Source: Bufo bufo
Taxonomy: Eukaryota; Chordata; Amphibia; Anura; Bufonidae
NCBI RefSeq assembly: GCF_905171765.1
Contig: NC_053392.1
Location: 37,394,956 to 37,458,955 of the forward strand
Reading direction: 5' to 3'
Length of the DNA stretch: 64,000 bases
Below are positions 30,310-41,774 of this stretch, piece by piece. A program made the translations under genes and the position numbers. The notes under the pieces were generated by a model. It ran no database searches and was not told where the DNA came from. It was given only the letters and a program-made list of their open reading frames with translations. The stretch's first letter is position 1, and each line of letters opens with the position of its first letter.

Positions 30310-31400
30310 AAGTGCAAGTGCTATGTTGAAAAGCCTTTAGTGCCCTATTTTAGTATAAAAAGAGAAATATATGTGCAGTTCACTTTTGCAGTTATTTGCG
30401 CTGAAAGCGTTTAGTGTCGTATTTCAGTACTACAAGAGAAATATATACGCAGTTCACTTTTTCCGTTATTTGAACTAAAAGCGTTTACTGACCTATTTCT
30501 GTGCAAAAAGAGAAATATATACACAGTTCAGTTCTGCAGTTATATGTGGTGATAGCGTTTATTGGCGTATTTCAGCACTACCAGAGAAATATATACGCAG
30601 TTCACTTTTTCCGTTATTTGCACTCAAAGCGTTTACTGGCCTATTTCAGTACAAAATGAGAAATATATACGCATTTCACTTCTGCAGGTATATGTGGTGA
30701 TAGTGTTTATTGAGCAATTTCAGTACAAAAAGAGAAATATATGTGCAGTCACTTTTGCAGTTATTTGCGCTGAAAGCGCTTAGTGTCGTATTTCAGTACT
30801 ACAAGAGAAATATATACGCATTTCACCTTTGCTGTTAATTGCGCTGAAAGCATTTAGTGTCGTATTTCAGTAATACAAGATAAATATATACATAGTTCTC
30901 TTCTTCAGTTATATGTGGTGATAGCGTTTATTGGCGTATTTCAGTACTACCAGAGAAATATATACGCAGTTCACTTTTTCCGTTAATTGTCACTAAAAGC
31001 ATTTACTGACCTATTTCCGTACAAAAAGAGAAATATATACACATTTCACTTCTGCAGGTATATGTGGTGATAGCGTTTATTGAGCAATTTCAGTACAAAA
31101 AGGGAAATATATACGCAGTTCTCTTTTGCAGTTATTTGCGCTGAAAGCGTTTACTGTTGAATTTCAGTAGAAAAACAAAATATATTCAGCGTTCAGCGCT
31201 GCAGTAATATTTGTGGTAAAATCTTTAGTGACATATTTCGGTAGAAAAACTAAATTAATTCAGCATTCAGCGCTGCAGTAATATTTGTGGTGAAATCTTT
31301 ACTGACGTATTTCGGTACAAAAGCAATTTATTCAGCGTTCAGCGCAGCAGTAATATTTGTGGTAAAATCTTTAGTGATATATTTCTATAGAAAATGAAAA
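30310..31400. repeat. Minisatellite of hAT-3 (~85 bp period, ~12 units)
   Basis: Units contain 'gtttagtgtcgtatttcag', 'tacaagagaaatatatacg', 'cagttcacttttgcagtta' and 'tttgcgctgaaagc'. The last four units (from about 31150) form a diverged subtype with 'attcagcgttcagcgctg' and 'agtaatatttgtggt'. No coding meaning. Confidence 0.9.
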
Positions 31401-31410
31401 ATGTATTGAA

Positions 31411-32460
31411 GTGAATGATATCATTCCACTGCTTCTTGTCCTGGAACAGATGCTGGTAAATCTGGCTGGTCAGGGGATTGGAGACGTGCTGCCTAGATCT
31501 CATGGCCACATGAGCCCTGTGGGGGCTGAACTGGAAGTGGAGGAGGAGGGGGAGGAGGACATTGGAGCACAGGCAATGTGTAGCAAAATGGGTGGTTTTC
31601 TACTCAGGTGACAGGAGAGGAGGAGCAGGAGCAGCCAGAGGAGCAGCTACAGGGTGATGAGGAAGATGAGACAGAGGACCCAGACACACCGTGGCAGTAT
31701 GCAGTGGAGATAGAAGCAGGGAGTCCCTCTGGGTCACTTGCACAAATGGCCCGCTTCATGCTCACTTGCTTGCATAGTGACAGCCGAATTGTCACCATTC
31801 GGCAGAGGGATGACTTCTGGCTCTCCAACTTGTTGGACCCTCGCTACCGGTCCAAAATGGGGGGTTTTTTTTACACCCGCTGAGAGGGAGGACAAACTGA
31901 ACTACTATAGAGACTTCCTATGTAGTCAGTTGGGTTGGCCGCTGCCTATCTGCGCCATCGTCCATGCTCTTGCAGGTCTGACTGGGGGGGGCCCTCTGCG
32001 CTCATGTTCCACTGCCATGGCTGCTGGGGAGGGGTGGTGTGGCATATGCAGTACCAGCTCCATCAGCAGAAGCCTGAGTCTACAATCGCTGATGAGCAGC
32101 TTTCTTCACCCGCATAGTGAAGAAACTACTCACCAGCAGGAGCAGGTAGACCTGAAGCAGGACCTGAACCAGCAGGTGGTGGCATACTTGGACAGCACCC
32201 TGCCAACCCACATTGAAGATGCGCTGGACTACTAGGCAGCCAAACTGGATTTGTGGCCACAAATAGCAGAGATTGCCCTGGAAAAGCTGTCCTGCCCGGC
32301 CAGTAGTGTGGCATCAGAGCGGGTGTTTAGTGTGGCGGGGGCCATACTAACCCCAAGGAGAACTCGCCTGTCCACCAAAAATGTAGAGAGACTGACCTAT
32401 GTCAAGATGAATCAGGCAAGGATCAGCCAGGATTTCCACCCACCAATGTGTAGGGAACTG
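31411..32460 (+). pseudogene. hAT-3 transposase remnant (C-terminal half)
   Basis: Plus-strand fragments: an acidic segment at 31540-31690; GSLAQMARFMLTCLHSDSR and FWLSNLLDPRYRSKMG (about 31728-31865), as in ZBED/hAT proteins; then, after frame changes near 31870 and a stop near 32233, the C-terminal dimerisation region EKLSCPASSVASERVFSVAG and LTPRRTRLSTKNVERLTYVK (about 32280-32405). The dimerisation segment keeps the usual SERVFS..G wording better than hAT-A. No BED finger or N-terminal catalytic part was found, so the gene is 5'-truncated, perhaps by array growth or deletion. Confidence 0.85.
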
Positions 32461-33716
32461 CTATTTCTGATGAGATGTACAGTAGTGTGTTTGGCCTCTT
32501 TGCCCCTGCTGCTTTGCTTCAGAAACCCCAGAGATTCAGTGCAAGGTTGGATTTGTAAACACAGTGAGTCAGAGCCATAAGGGACAGAGCTGCAGGAAGG
32601 AGACATCTTATGTCTCCAGAAGTCTAAGGCCAGTAGCATGTGTAATCTTTATAACTAGGAGGAATAGATAAGCAGGGCTTTGAGTATCTATATCCTTAAG
32701 ATCAGCAAGTGAGGCTGGAATGTGTAAGAATAGATTGCCACCTGCTTCTTTCTGTCTCCCTGACACAGAGCCAGTAGTTCTGCTCTGTGTTACCTATATA
32801 TATTCACAGAATCTAGCTAGTAATTGTAGTTAGGGATCAGTATATAATTCAGGGTAGTGATAGGTTAGGCTTCTGACGGCCAACTAGATAGTTAGAGGCC
32901 CAGTTGCACTGGTAGATTAGTTGGCAGATTAAGGACTCAGTGTTAGGGTAGTCAGGCCTACATCTACTACTGTTGCTGCTGCCCTGGTTGCTGCCTGGAA
33001 GAAATACTTTCATCATCGTCATCGTCTTATTTTGATCGGCTGTCTGTCATCTGAAAGAGTCCTTGATCTCTAGTCTTCCACAGGGGCCCCTGCACCTGGA
33101 CTATCTCTTCTGTTGTCTGTAGGTATCGTGCACAGGATTCTTTCTATATAGATATACCGAGGTATATAACTTAAGATTGTTGCAGGATCTCTGGTTATTG
33201 CAATACTGCTGTGTTCTCAGATACTGCATGTATGTACTATTGTCATTCTTACCCTTATAAAGTTACTGTTATAACCTTATGTGGTATCTATATATATTCT
33301 TCAGACTGTGAGATTAGTACAGTAATCTTTGTTAAGGTTGTTAATTATACTTCATATGTAAGTCCCAGTAAGAGATCCTCCCTGTAATACTGTAATACAG
33401 AGGCTCTAACCTGGGTGGAGGCACTGATATACTTTACTTATGTTCCCACTCTTCCATTCAGTGAAGGCTCTAGGTCCCATTATACACACAGGTCAGCGCC
33501 TGAGTCTGTGGTGGGAGGGATATTACTCATACCCCCCCAAATAGGGCTACATTTGGAGGCATTTCTGAGATAAAGAAGTGGGAATAGTCATTGATATGGA
33601 GAAGCAATATGGTTTAGAGGGGCACCTTCCATTAGCTGCTACATGGGATTACTCACCTCCTGTTCCCCCACTGGTTCAAGTAAAGGAAGAACCCCGGTCA
33701 GACATTTCCCCCCAGT
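32461..33716 (+). other. Presumed 5' LTR and leader of gypsy A
   Basis: Non-coding sequence directly upstream of the gypsy A gag. Candidate leader start: ..gggctaca then tttggaggcatttctgag near 33545-33565, where LTR-CA would meet a primer site; this is tentative because no second LTR is in the window for comparison. A gag-like short frame opens at about 33596 (MEKQYGLEGHLPLAATWDYS) and stops at 33730. No other feature was seen. Confidence 0.45.
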
Positions 33717-34530
33717 ATGGCTAGTGCTGGCAGCTCACCTAGTGACAGTGCAATTAACACTTTAGCCAAGTTGACTGAAATGTTAGCTCAGGGCCTGCGG
33801 GCCACTCACTACAAGAAACTAAAGGTATTCTCTGGTAATGTTCCGGTGCCACAAGGGGCGGAAAACTTTAAAATATGGAAAGATCATACTCTCCAATGCC
33901 TGAAGGAATGGTCTTGCTCTGACGAAGGCAAGAGGCAGCGTATGAGTGAAAGTATGCGGTCTCCTGCTGCAGAATTGATCTGTCTATATTGGATTATATA
34001 CAGGTCCTGCATGATCACTTTGAGCCATACTATGACATTGCACAGATGGTTGCTGATTATCGGATGACTCGTCAAAAGGAAGGAGAAAATGTCTCTACTT
34101 TTATTAACTGTTTATAGCTACTCCTTTCACGTCTGGTGTACCACACAGCCATATCTATTTCAGAGGTAGATACCATGAGAACCAGTCAGTTGGTGAGAGG
34201 GTTACAACCTCATCATCCTCTTGCCCAAGTGCTCAAGGTCCGACTATCTGACAAAGTTCTCCCGTTAGTGAAGAAACAAGAAGCTGACATTAATTTTTGC
34301 ACCCCTAAGAAAGCGAAAAGCCTCCCTAAAGAATATGTTCCTTCTAGTTCAAACAAGAACAAACCAGTGGAGCGTCCTGAACCCAGCCAATCTGCGGCTT
34401 CACCTACTGCCACTCGGTGGAGGAAGGATGCTAGAGCATGTTATAGGTGTGGTCAGACGGGCCATTCTGCCAAACAGTGTCAGGAGGACATTGAGGAAAA
34501 GAGGCATAGTCAAAGGCCAGAGTCGCTATC
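33717..34530 (+). pseudogene. Gypsy A Gag (PNMA-like capsid, CCHC knuckle)
   Basis: From ATG 33717 the protein contains LKVFSGNVPVPQGAENFKIW and LKEWSCSDEGKRQRMSES (residues about 37-80). This is the wording of the capsid domain shared with the vertebrate PNMA/ZCCHC12 genes, which derive from gypsy Gag. The frame shifts near 33980, with continuing Gag in the next frame (HFEPYYDIAQMVADYR) and a stop near 34115. A zinc knuckle CYRCGQTGHSAKQC (C-x2-C-x4-H-x4-C) lies at about 34437-34480. Gag packages element RNA into cytoplasmic particles. Confidence 0.82.
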
Positions 34531-34929
34531 GTGGGCTCCAAGTCCGTTGTCAAAGTCACCGTCCATGGTCATGCCACTTCTACCCTGTTTGATACAAGAT
34601 CTCAAGTGACCCTGATCTACCGTTCGTTCTATCAAAAGTATCTGGGGGATATACCTCTTCAATCTACGGGACGAATGGAATTATGGGGTCTTAATTCAGA
34701 AACATATCTTGTGGATGAGAGCTTACAAGTAGTTTTAGCTATTCCTGAACTAGAAGATCAGAGTGTCGCTCCTATGAAGATTACAGCCCTTGTCTGTCCG
34801 GACACAGGGCATTCCAGTGCAGCTCCTGTGATACTTGGCACTAAATGTTCCGCAGTGCATCATGCTTTTCAGAAGTTTCTTGGAGGAGATTGGAACCCTG
34901 CAGTTCAGCCGGTTAAATATATCCTCTGA
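34531..34929 (+). pseudogene. Gypsy A aspartic protease, active-site Gly changed
   Basis: Reads VTVHGHATSTLFDTRSQVTL near 34555-34612 and ends in PVILGTKCSAVHHAF near 34824-34870, the flap and LG..C-type end of retroelement proteases. The catalytic triad should be Asp-Thr/Ser-Gly; here codons 34591-34599 give Asp-Thr-Arg (gatacaaga), one G-to-A step from Gly. The enzyme would therefore be inactive. It overlaps the end of the Gag frame by a frame change, as is usual. Confidence 0.8.
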
Positions 34930-36780
34930 TCTCGGAGAACTCTTTGACACTCTGTCTGCTGGCTATCGACATGGAACAGTATATCATATTGGTGAGAGAA
35001 ACGTAGAAGTTCCTGCCGGCGGAGAGAGAGTTCTGAGAGTTGCCTCCAGCATTGCTCTCGACTTGTTTGAAGGGGGGAGTTATGTCCTTATGGAAACCCC
35101 TGAAGAAATGATTAACCAGAATGGCTGTATGGTGATCCCAGAGAGAAAGGACTGGAAGAATAAAGCGGAGTTATCCACGTGAGTGACAGTGAGGAATTGT
35201 TCACCGCACCCGATTGTGATTGGACCATACCAGAATGTGGACCGCTGCTACCCTGTGCTTGGAGTAAATCCATACACTGAAGTGTGCAGGATTCAAATCA
35301 GAGATGCAATCCCTAATCTCAATCTTGATTTGAGTAATCCACATTTATCAGAGGCGTGGAATCAGCGATTGACACAGAAGTTGTCAGAATTATCAGAAGT
35401 ATTCTCCATGGATGATGCAGATGTAGGTTGTGCTAAGAGTGCTCAACACACTTTCCGATTGACTGATTCAACTCCCTTTCGGCAGCAACCACGGAGAGTT
35501 GCTCCAAAGGATGTTGATTAGTTAAGACAAACTCTACAGCAAATTAAAGATCAAGGGATCATCGTGGATAGTGAAAGTCCCTATGCCACATCTATTGTGG
35601 TGGTAAGAAAAAAATCTGGAGCAATTCGCCTATGTGTGAATTACAGAACTCTAAACCCAAGAACCCTACCTGATTTGTTTACACTGCCGAGAATTGAAGA
35701 AGCTTTGTCAGCTCTAAATGGGAACTGTTGAATCACAGTGTTGGACCTAAGATCTGGATACTATCAAGTTCCAATGGCATCTGAGGGTCAGGAAAAGACA
35801 GACTTCATACAGTATCTCACTTGGGTTTCTATCAGTTCACTCGCATGCCGCAAGGTATAAGAGGCGTGCCAGCAACAATCCATAGGTTGATGGAAAGAGT
35901 GTTAGGTGATTTAGTGCCTCGGGAATGTCTTATATATCTTGACAACATTATTGTGTTTGGAAAGACGTTGGAAGAACATGAAGAACGACTCATGAGTACT
36001 TCAACGCTTAAAAGAAGATGGGCTGAAGTTTTCGGTTGACAAAAGCAAGTTTTGTAGATCCTCGGTCACCTATGTAGGTCATATTGTTTCTGCTGAAGGA
36101 GTTGCTACTGATCCTGATAAGATTGAAGCTGTGATGAATTGGCCCCGACCACAAAATATTACGGAATTGCAATCCTTCTTGGGGTTCTGCGGATTCTATC
36201 GACGATTTGTGGAAGGATATTCAAAAATTGCTCGAGCCCTCCTCGACCTGTTGGAAAGTGATGTAGGAGATCTGGGAAAGAAGAAAGGTTCCTCTAAAAG
36301 CCTTTTTGGAAATAGGCGAACTTTGGCTTTTGAAATAGCCTTTAAGTTGTTGAAGAAGAAATTGATAGAAGCTTCTGTTCTGGCCTATGCTGATGCACAG
36401 AAGCCATATGTACTACATGTAGATGCCAGTCTTGAAGGATTAGGTGGCGTGCTGCACTAAGAATACCCAGCTGGGTTACATCCCATAGCTTTCATAAGTC
36501 GAAGTCTTTCCCCCAGCGAGAAAAATTATCCAGTGCATAAATTAAAGTTTTTGGCGCTCAAGTGGGCTATTGTTGATAAATTACAGGACTACTTGTTTGA
36601 AGTAAGAACAGATAACAATCTACTGACCTACGTCTTGACAACTTGATGCTACAGGACATCACTGGTTGGCAGCTTTAACCAACTACCAATTCACACTCAA
36701 GTATAAACCAGGGCCTAAGAGCATTGGAGCAGATGCTCTATCAAGCCTGGCTTGCCTAGTCCAGGAGCAGTAGATGAATG
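34930..36780 (+). pseudogene. Gypsy A reverse transcriptase and RNase H
   Basis: RT motifs in order: IVVVRKKSGAIRLCVNYRTL (about 35594-35650), VLDLRSGYYQVPMA (about 35741-35783, with motif A Asp), GFYQFTRMPQGIRG (about 35822-35863), and the catalytic box as IYLDNIIVFG (35932-35961). The second Asp of YxDD has become Asn (aac at 35944-35946). RNase H follows: YVLHVDASLEGLGGVL (about 36408-36455), then SRSLSPSEKNYPVHKLKFLA and EVRTDNNLLTYV. Stops at 35519, 35728 and 36458 and several frame changes break it. Confidence 0.85.
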
Positions 36781-37166
36781 GGAAGAAGTACCAAGTCCGG
36801 GAGTAGGAGCTTTGTGTGCCATGGCTGCTGTAGTTGAAGACCGAGTAGCCTTTTCTGAAACTCGACTTATTGACTCTTTTGGAGGAGGTCCCGAAGCTGT
36901 ACCAGACATGTTTGCATACCCTGCTTTAGGATCCTTTGAGAGTTGCTCTATATCTTTAAAGCGAATGATCTGGAGTCAAAAGACTGATCATTTAATTGAA
37001 CCTCTTTATCAAGCAGTGAGTTCTCAAGATAGAGAAATGTTAAAGACATCTCTACCATCTGAGTGCAGTGAATTTCTACTAGATTAGGAGAAGTTTGAAA
37101 TAGACCTACTTTATCATGTGGTGTTGTATCATGATCATCCTGGAAGGCGCCAGTTATTTATCCCGA
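36781..37166 (+). pseudogene. Gypsy A spacer between RNase H and integrase
   Basis: Open frame 36752-37087 (WEEVPSPGVGALCAMAAVVED) resembles the linker of gypsy polyproteins between RNase H and the integrase zinc-binding region. A stop occurs at 37087, then FEIDLLYHVVLYHDHPGRRQ follows up to the gypsy B insertion point. No catalytic residues here. Confidence 0.6.
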
Positions 37167-37171
37167 GTTGC

Positions 37172-37595
37172 TGTCACACCGGTGACAGGTTTTAGAAGGT
37201 CTGAAAGATTATCTGCACATTAGTGATCTGACAGCCTCTTTTGGTTTTGGTTTCACTTTGTCTGTGTGTTGCTTGTATGTCCACACCTCCTGTTCAGGTA
37301 TGGATCATGTGACCTTTACCTTCCACTATTTAGTCTGACTTTACCCATCACTCCTTGCTCTGGAGAGCTTCATTTGGTTTTTGGAAGAGCTAGAGTGTGG
37401 CATTAGGGCATCCGAGGGCCACCAGGGTTTTCTAGGTTCCTGTATATGGGCATCTCTACCATCGAGAGGTGCCCATACGGATAGGAGTTAGGGCCAGGAA
37501 CAGGGTTTTATAGGTGGTGACCCATTTCCTTCCCTAGTGTCTTTTCCCTTCCTTCTTGTTGTCTTTTGGTGTTCTTCCCTACTACATCCGTGACA
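37172..37595 (+). repeat. 5' LTR of gypsy B (424 bp, internally deleted)
   Basis: Matches the 3' LTR (44058-44656, 599 bp) except that about 160 bases are missing at 37400/37401, between 'agagtgtgg' and 'cattagggca', and about 13 more are missing near 37540. About eight mismatches are visible over the first 230 bases. The missing part lies mid-LTR, where promoter or polyadenylation signals would be expected. Confidence 0.92.
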
Positions 37596-37641
37596 TTATC
37601 CAGAGCTAATACCGCCATTTTTTGTTCTGATCTGTGCAGCT

Positions 37642-38891
37642 ATGGATGCTATGACTGCACTGGTCGAACAGGTAGCAGACCTCCGTGCGATGGTTTTGCA
37701 GATTCAGAGTCCACAGGCTACTGGTTCCAGTGGTGGGTTCCAGGCCTGCCCTGAACCGAAGGTAGCTCTCCCGGACAGGTTTTCCGGGGGTAGTGACAAT
37801 TTCATCCAGTTCAGGGAGTCATGTAAATTATACTTTAGGCTGCGTCCATACTCTTCTGGTGATGAGTGTCAACGTGTGGGTATGATTATTTTATTGCTTA
37901 AAGAGGACGCCCAATCTTGGGCTTTTTCTCTGCCGACCGGATCACCGTCCCTCCGGTCAGTAGATTAATTCTTTAGAGCCTTGGGTCTTATCTATGATGA
38001 CCCGGATCGGATCTCTCAGGCCGAGACCAAGTTCCGGGGTTTGCGGCAGGGAGAACGTTCTGCGGAGAACTATTGCTCTGAATTTAGGAGATGGGCTACG
38101 GATACAGAGTGGAACGATTCTGCTCTCTGTAGCCAATTCTGCCAGGGTCTCTCTGAGAGACTGCAGGACGCATTGGCTTTTCATGAAAATCCTGAGTCAT
38201 TGGAAGCAGCTATGTCCCTTGCTGTACGTCATGATAGACGCCTGAGGGAGAGATCTAGGGGTCCTCACCTTCAGGACGTACTGTCCAATAAGGGTACTGT
38301 TTCCTTTGACACTTATAGTGGAGAGACACTGGTGGTTGCGCCTTGTGATGAGCCTATGCAGTTAGGAGGAGCTACTCCTGGCAAAAGCTTGGGTCATGTT
38401 AAAGAAGAAGTCTGCTTTTATTGTGGCAAGAAGGGACATTTTGTGAATATTTGTCCGTACTTACAGCATCAAGGTGTAAACAAAAAGAAAAAAAAGTTTA
38501 ATCCCCAAATTACTATTGGTAGTGTGGGTGGGGAACAAGAAAACGTACTTTTGTCTTTTACTGGTAGTACCTGTTTTCTCCTGTCTGCCGAGGTGGCGCT
38601 AGAGCCCAAAACTGTGAAAATCGAAGCATTTATCGACAGTGGGGCAGGAGTTAACTTGATTGATGGACAGTTTGTACGCATTCACGGGTTGACTACTAAT
38701 GCATTAGAGAATAGTATTTCTGTCTTTGCAATTGACTCAGCACCTCTCGCCCAAAAATGCCTGTCGCAGGTAGTGAATGACATACATTTAAGAGTGGGTG
38801 ATTTGCATCAGGAATCTATCTCCTGTTATGTGTTGGAGGGTCTTCCTGCTCCGTTGGTGTTGGGCTTACCATGGTTAAGCAAACAAAACCC
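37642..38891 (+). pseudogene. Gypsy B Gag and protease
   Basis: Starts at ATG 37642 (MDAMTALVEQVADLRAMVLQ). The Gag capsid region reads KVALPDRFSGGSDNFIQFRE and GMIILLLKEDAQSWAFSLP, as in Sushi-type elements and their domesticated relatives PEG10/RTL. A TAA stop at 37966-37968 interrupts the frame, which continues directly (FFRALGLIYDDPDR). The zinc knuckle CFYCGKKGHFVNIC is at about 38414-38455. The protease keeps its active site, AFIDSGAGVNLIDG (about 38626-38667), and the LVLGLPWLSKQNP end is cut at 38891 by a MITE. So Gag and protease lie in one frame with a single stop. Confidence 0.88.
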
Positions 38892-38894
38892 TAA

Positions 38895-39259
38895 GGGTAC
38901 TTTCACACTTGCGGCAGGACGGATCCGACATGCTGTTCACCATGTCGGATCCGTCCTGCGGCTGTTTCGCCGTGCCCCCGGGCCGCCGCTCCGTCCCCAT
39001 TGACTATAATGGGGACGGGGCGGAGCTCCGGCGCAGCACGGCGGTGCACGGCTTAAGGCCGCCGGACTAAAATTACTGCATGTCAGGTTTTTTAGTCCGG
39101 CGGCTTTCTCCGTGCACCGCCGTGCTGCGCCGGAGCTCCGCCCCCGTCCCCATTATAGTCAATGGGGACGGAGCGGGGGCACGGCGAAACAGCCGCAGGA
39201 CGGATCCGACATGGTGAACAGCATGTCGGATCCGTCCTGCCGCAAGTGTGAAACTAGCC
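38895..39259. mobile_element. Palindromic MITE (365 bp), TAA target duplication
   Basis: Starts GGGTACTTTCACACTTGCGG and ends as the inverse of GGCTAGTTTCACACTTGCGG. TAA flanks it at 38892-38894 and 39260-39262. Removing it restores the host reading frame (..LSKQNP then NIDWQTRQ), which confirms the exact boundaries. The arms are almost fully complementary, with internal 'cggatccgtcctg' words. The three-base TWA duplication points to the PIF/Harbinger type. Confidence 0.9.
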
Positions 39260-39262
39260 TAA

Positions 39263-40642
39263 CATCGATTGGCAAACGAGACAGATTCTCGATTGGAGTG
39301 ATTTTTGCATGGACAACTGTCTTAATGCATCGTTCTCTATGGTTACCACTAAAACTGTACCATCGTTCATTTCTGAATTTTCTGATGTGTTTTCTAAAAG
39401 ACGTAATCAGGAGTTGCCTCCGCACCGGGTGTATGACTGTCCTGTCAATCTTATTCCCGGAGCTAAATTGCCCAAATCTCGGTAGTATAATCTTTCGGAA
39501 CCCGAAAGAAAGGCTATGCGAGAGTATATCACTGAGAGTTTGGCAAAGGGACATATTAGACCATCAGAGTCCCCAGTGGCTTCTGGATTTTTCTTTGTAA
39601 AGAAAATGGATGGTACCCTGAGACCATGTCTGGATGTCCGTAAGCTCAATCGTATTACCGTCCGTGATCCTTACCCCCTTCCTTTGATTCCGGATTTGTT
39701 TAGTCAGATTGTCGGTGCCAAGGTGTTCTCTAAATTGGATCTGAGGGGGGCATATAATCTGGTAAGGATCAAGGAGGGGGATGAGTGGAAGACCGCATTG
39801 AATACCGCTGAGGGTCATTTTGAAAACCTGGTCATGCCCTTTGGGTTAACCAATGCTTCTGCGGTTTTTCAACACTTTGTCAATGACATCTTTCATCATC
39901 TGGTGGGAAGGTTTGTCGTTGTATACCTTGATGACATACTAATTTATTCGCCTAATATTGAGACTCATCAGGATCATGTGAGACAGGTGTTACAGATCCT
40001 AAAAGAGAATAAGTTGTATGCTAAGATGGAAAAGTGTGTATTTGCTGTACAGGAAGTGCAATTTCTGGGTTACCTGCTCTCATCCTCAGGTTTTCGGATG
40101 GATCCCGAGAAGGTCTGTGCCGTGTTGGACTGGGATCGACCCAAAAATCTGAAAGCGCTTATGCGGTTTTTGGGGTTTACCAACTACTACCGTAAATTTA
40201 TCTTGAACTATTCATCGGTGGTTAAACCTTTAACAGACATGACTAGGAAGGGTGCTGATATTTCTATCTGGTCTGATGCGGCATTACAGGCCTTTTCTGC
40301 TGTGAAAGAATGTTTTGCTTCTGCCCCTATTCTGGTGCAACCGGACGTGTCTCAGTATTTATTGTTGAGGTTGACGAGTCTGAGGTAGGGGTAGGAGCAA
40401 TATTGTCGCAGGGTCCTTCACCCAGTAAATGGCGCCCATGTGCATTTTTCTCAAAAAAACTTTCAACTGCTGAAAAGAATTATGATGTGGGGAATAGGGA
40501 ATTGCTGGCCATTAAGTTGGCGTTCGAGGAATGGCGGCATTGGTTGGAAGGAGCAATTCATCCTATTGCAGTAATTACGGATCACAAGAATCTGGCCTAC
40601 TTGGAGTCTGCTAAGCGACTGAACCCAAGGCAGGCCAGATAG
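39263..40642 (+). pseudogene. Gypsy B reverse transcriptase and RNase H
   Basis: After a stop at about 39484 the frame opens as YNLSEPERKAMREYITESLA. RT motifs are complete: SGFFFVKKMDGTLRPCLDVR, SKLDLRGAYNLVRIKEGDEW (motif A Asp), VMPFGLTNASAVFQ, and VVYLDDILIYS with an intact YLDD at about 39932, then FLGYLLSSSGF and LGFTNYYRKFI. A frame change at about 40355 leads into RNase [39 protein letters not shown] and [12 protein letters not shown], keeping the acidic residues. A TAG replaces what is usually Trp at 40640. The catalytic core is better preserved than in gypsy A. Confidence 0.92.
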
Positions 40643-41076
40643 TCATTGTTTTTAATCAGATTTAACTTCATCGTCACTTACCGCCCTGGGGTTAAGAACG
40701 TCAAGGTGAATGCTTTGTCACGTAGCTTTCCTGGGGGGGTGAGTCTAATGACCCTAGTCCCATTTTATCTGAAGGGGTGGTTATATCCGCTCTTTATCCT
40801 GATCTTGAGGCCAGGATGTTGGAGGCACAGGAGTATGCTCTGGACTCTTGTCCTCAGGGGAAGTTGTTTGTTCCCTCCGAATTACGTCACAAGGTGTTCA
40901 AGGAACATCACTGTACGGTGCTTGCTGGGCACCCTGGGAGTAGATCGACTGTCGATCTCATCTCTCGCAGATTCTGGTGGCCGGGGTTGCGTAAGTGTAT
41001 TGAGGACTATGTGTCAGCCTGTGGTACCTGTGCACGTGCTAAGGTGACACATACTCAGCCTTCCGGATCTCTGCTT

Positions 41077-41280
41077 CCATTACCCATCCCGCCCAGACCT
41101 TGGACCCATTTTTCCATGGATTTTATCACAGATTTTCTGAATTCTTTGGGAAAGACTGTGATTCTGGTGGTTGTTGATCCATTGCCCATCCCGCCCAGAC
41201 CTTGGACCCATTTTTCCATGGATTTTATCACGGATTTTCTGAATTCTTTGGGAAAGACTGTGATTCTGGTGGTTGTCGAT
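41077..41280 (+). repeat. 102-bp tandem duplication in the integrase core
   Basis: 41077-41178 is repeated as 41179-41280 with about three differences (tacc/tgcc, cacaga/cacgga, ttgat/tcgat). It doubles 34 codons, PLPIPPRPWTHFSMDFITDF onward to VVVD, including the first catalytic Asp. The reading frame is kept. Confidence 0.95.
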
Positions 41281-41774
41281 CGTTTTAGTAAAATGGCACA
41301 CTTTATTGCATTACCTAGTCCAGTGGTCGGCAAAGTGCGGCTTGCGAGCCACAAGCGGCTCTTTTGATCCTTGAATGCGGCTCTTTGGTTCAGGCTGGCG
41401 GGTGGGCGGCCGCGCAGCCATATCGCGCCGCTCAAGCTGCTTGCAAAATATCCGTCATGCGCCTCCTGCCCCGTCTGTCTGCTCCTTCCACTTTATGAAT
41501 GAAGCAGGCATGCGGGTCAGGAGGCGCATGACGGAGGGTGAGATGTCACGCTGCGCACAGCAGCAGAAGGGCGGGCAGCGGCGGACTTTCGGCAGAACAC
41601 CGGCCATGTGAGGAGTGGTGAAGAGGCCGCCGCTCAGGAGGAGCGAAATGTCCTGCAGCAGAAAGGTAGGAGCTGCTCCCGGTGTGTGCACAGCGCCGGG
41701 CACTGCACCGGCCCCGCCGCAAGTGTCCCTGCCTCCTCCCTTCCCCCCACTAATACATTACTTTACTTACTGGA

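Larger units (their letters stand above)
30083..32460 (+). mobile_element. hAT-3 element, right end lost
   Basis: Starts TAGAGATGAGCGAATCG. A unique stretch (30083-30310) is followed by a tandem array (30310-31400) and then a broken transposase on the plus strand (31411-32460). Its family differs from hAT-A, but the order terminus, array, transposase is the same. The right terminus is not visible; gypsy A leader sequence follows. Confidence 0.75.

Noticed and set aside
30310..31400. Tandem units in hAT-3 as a host centromeric or other satellite
   Set aside because: The array is bounded by the hAT terminus and the transposase remnant, as in hAT-A, so it belongs to the element.
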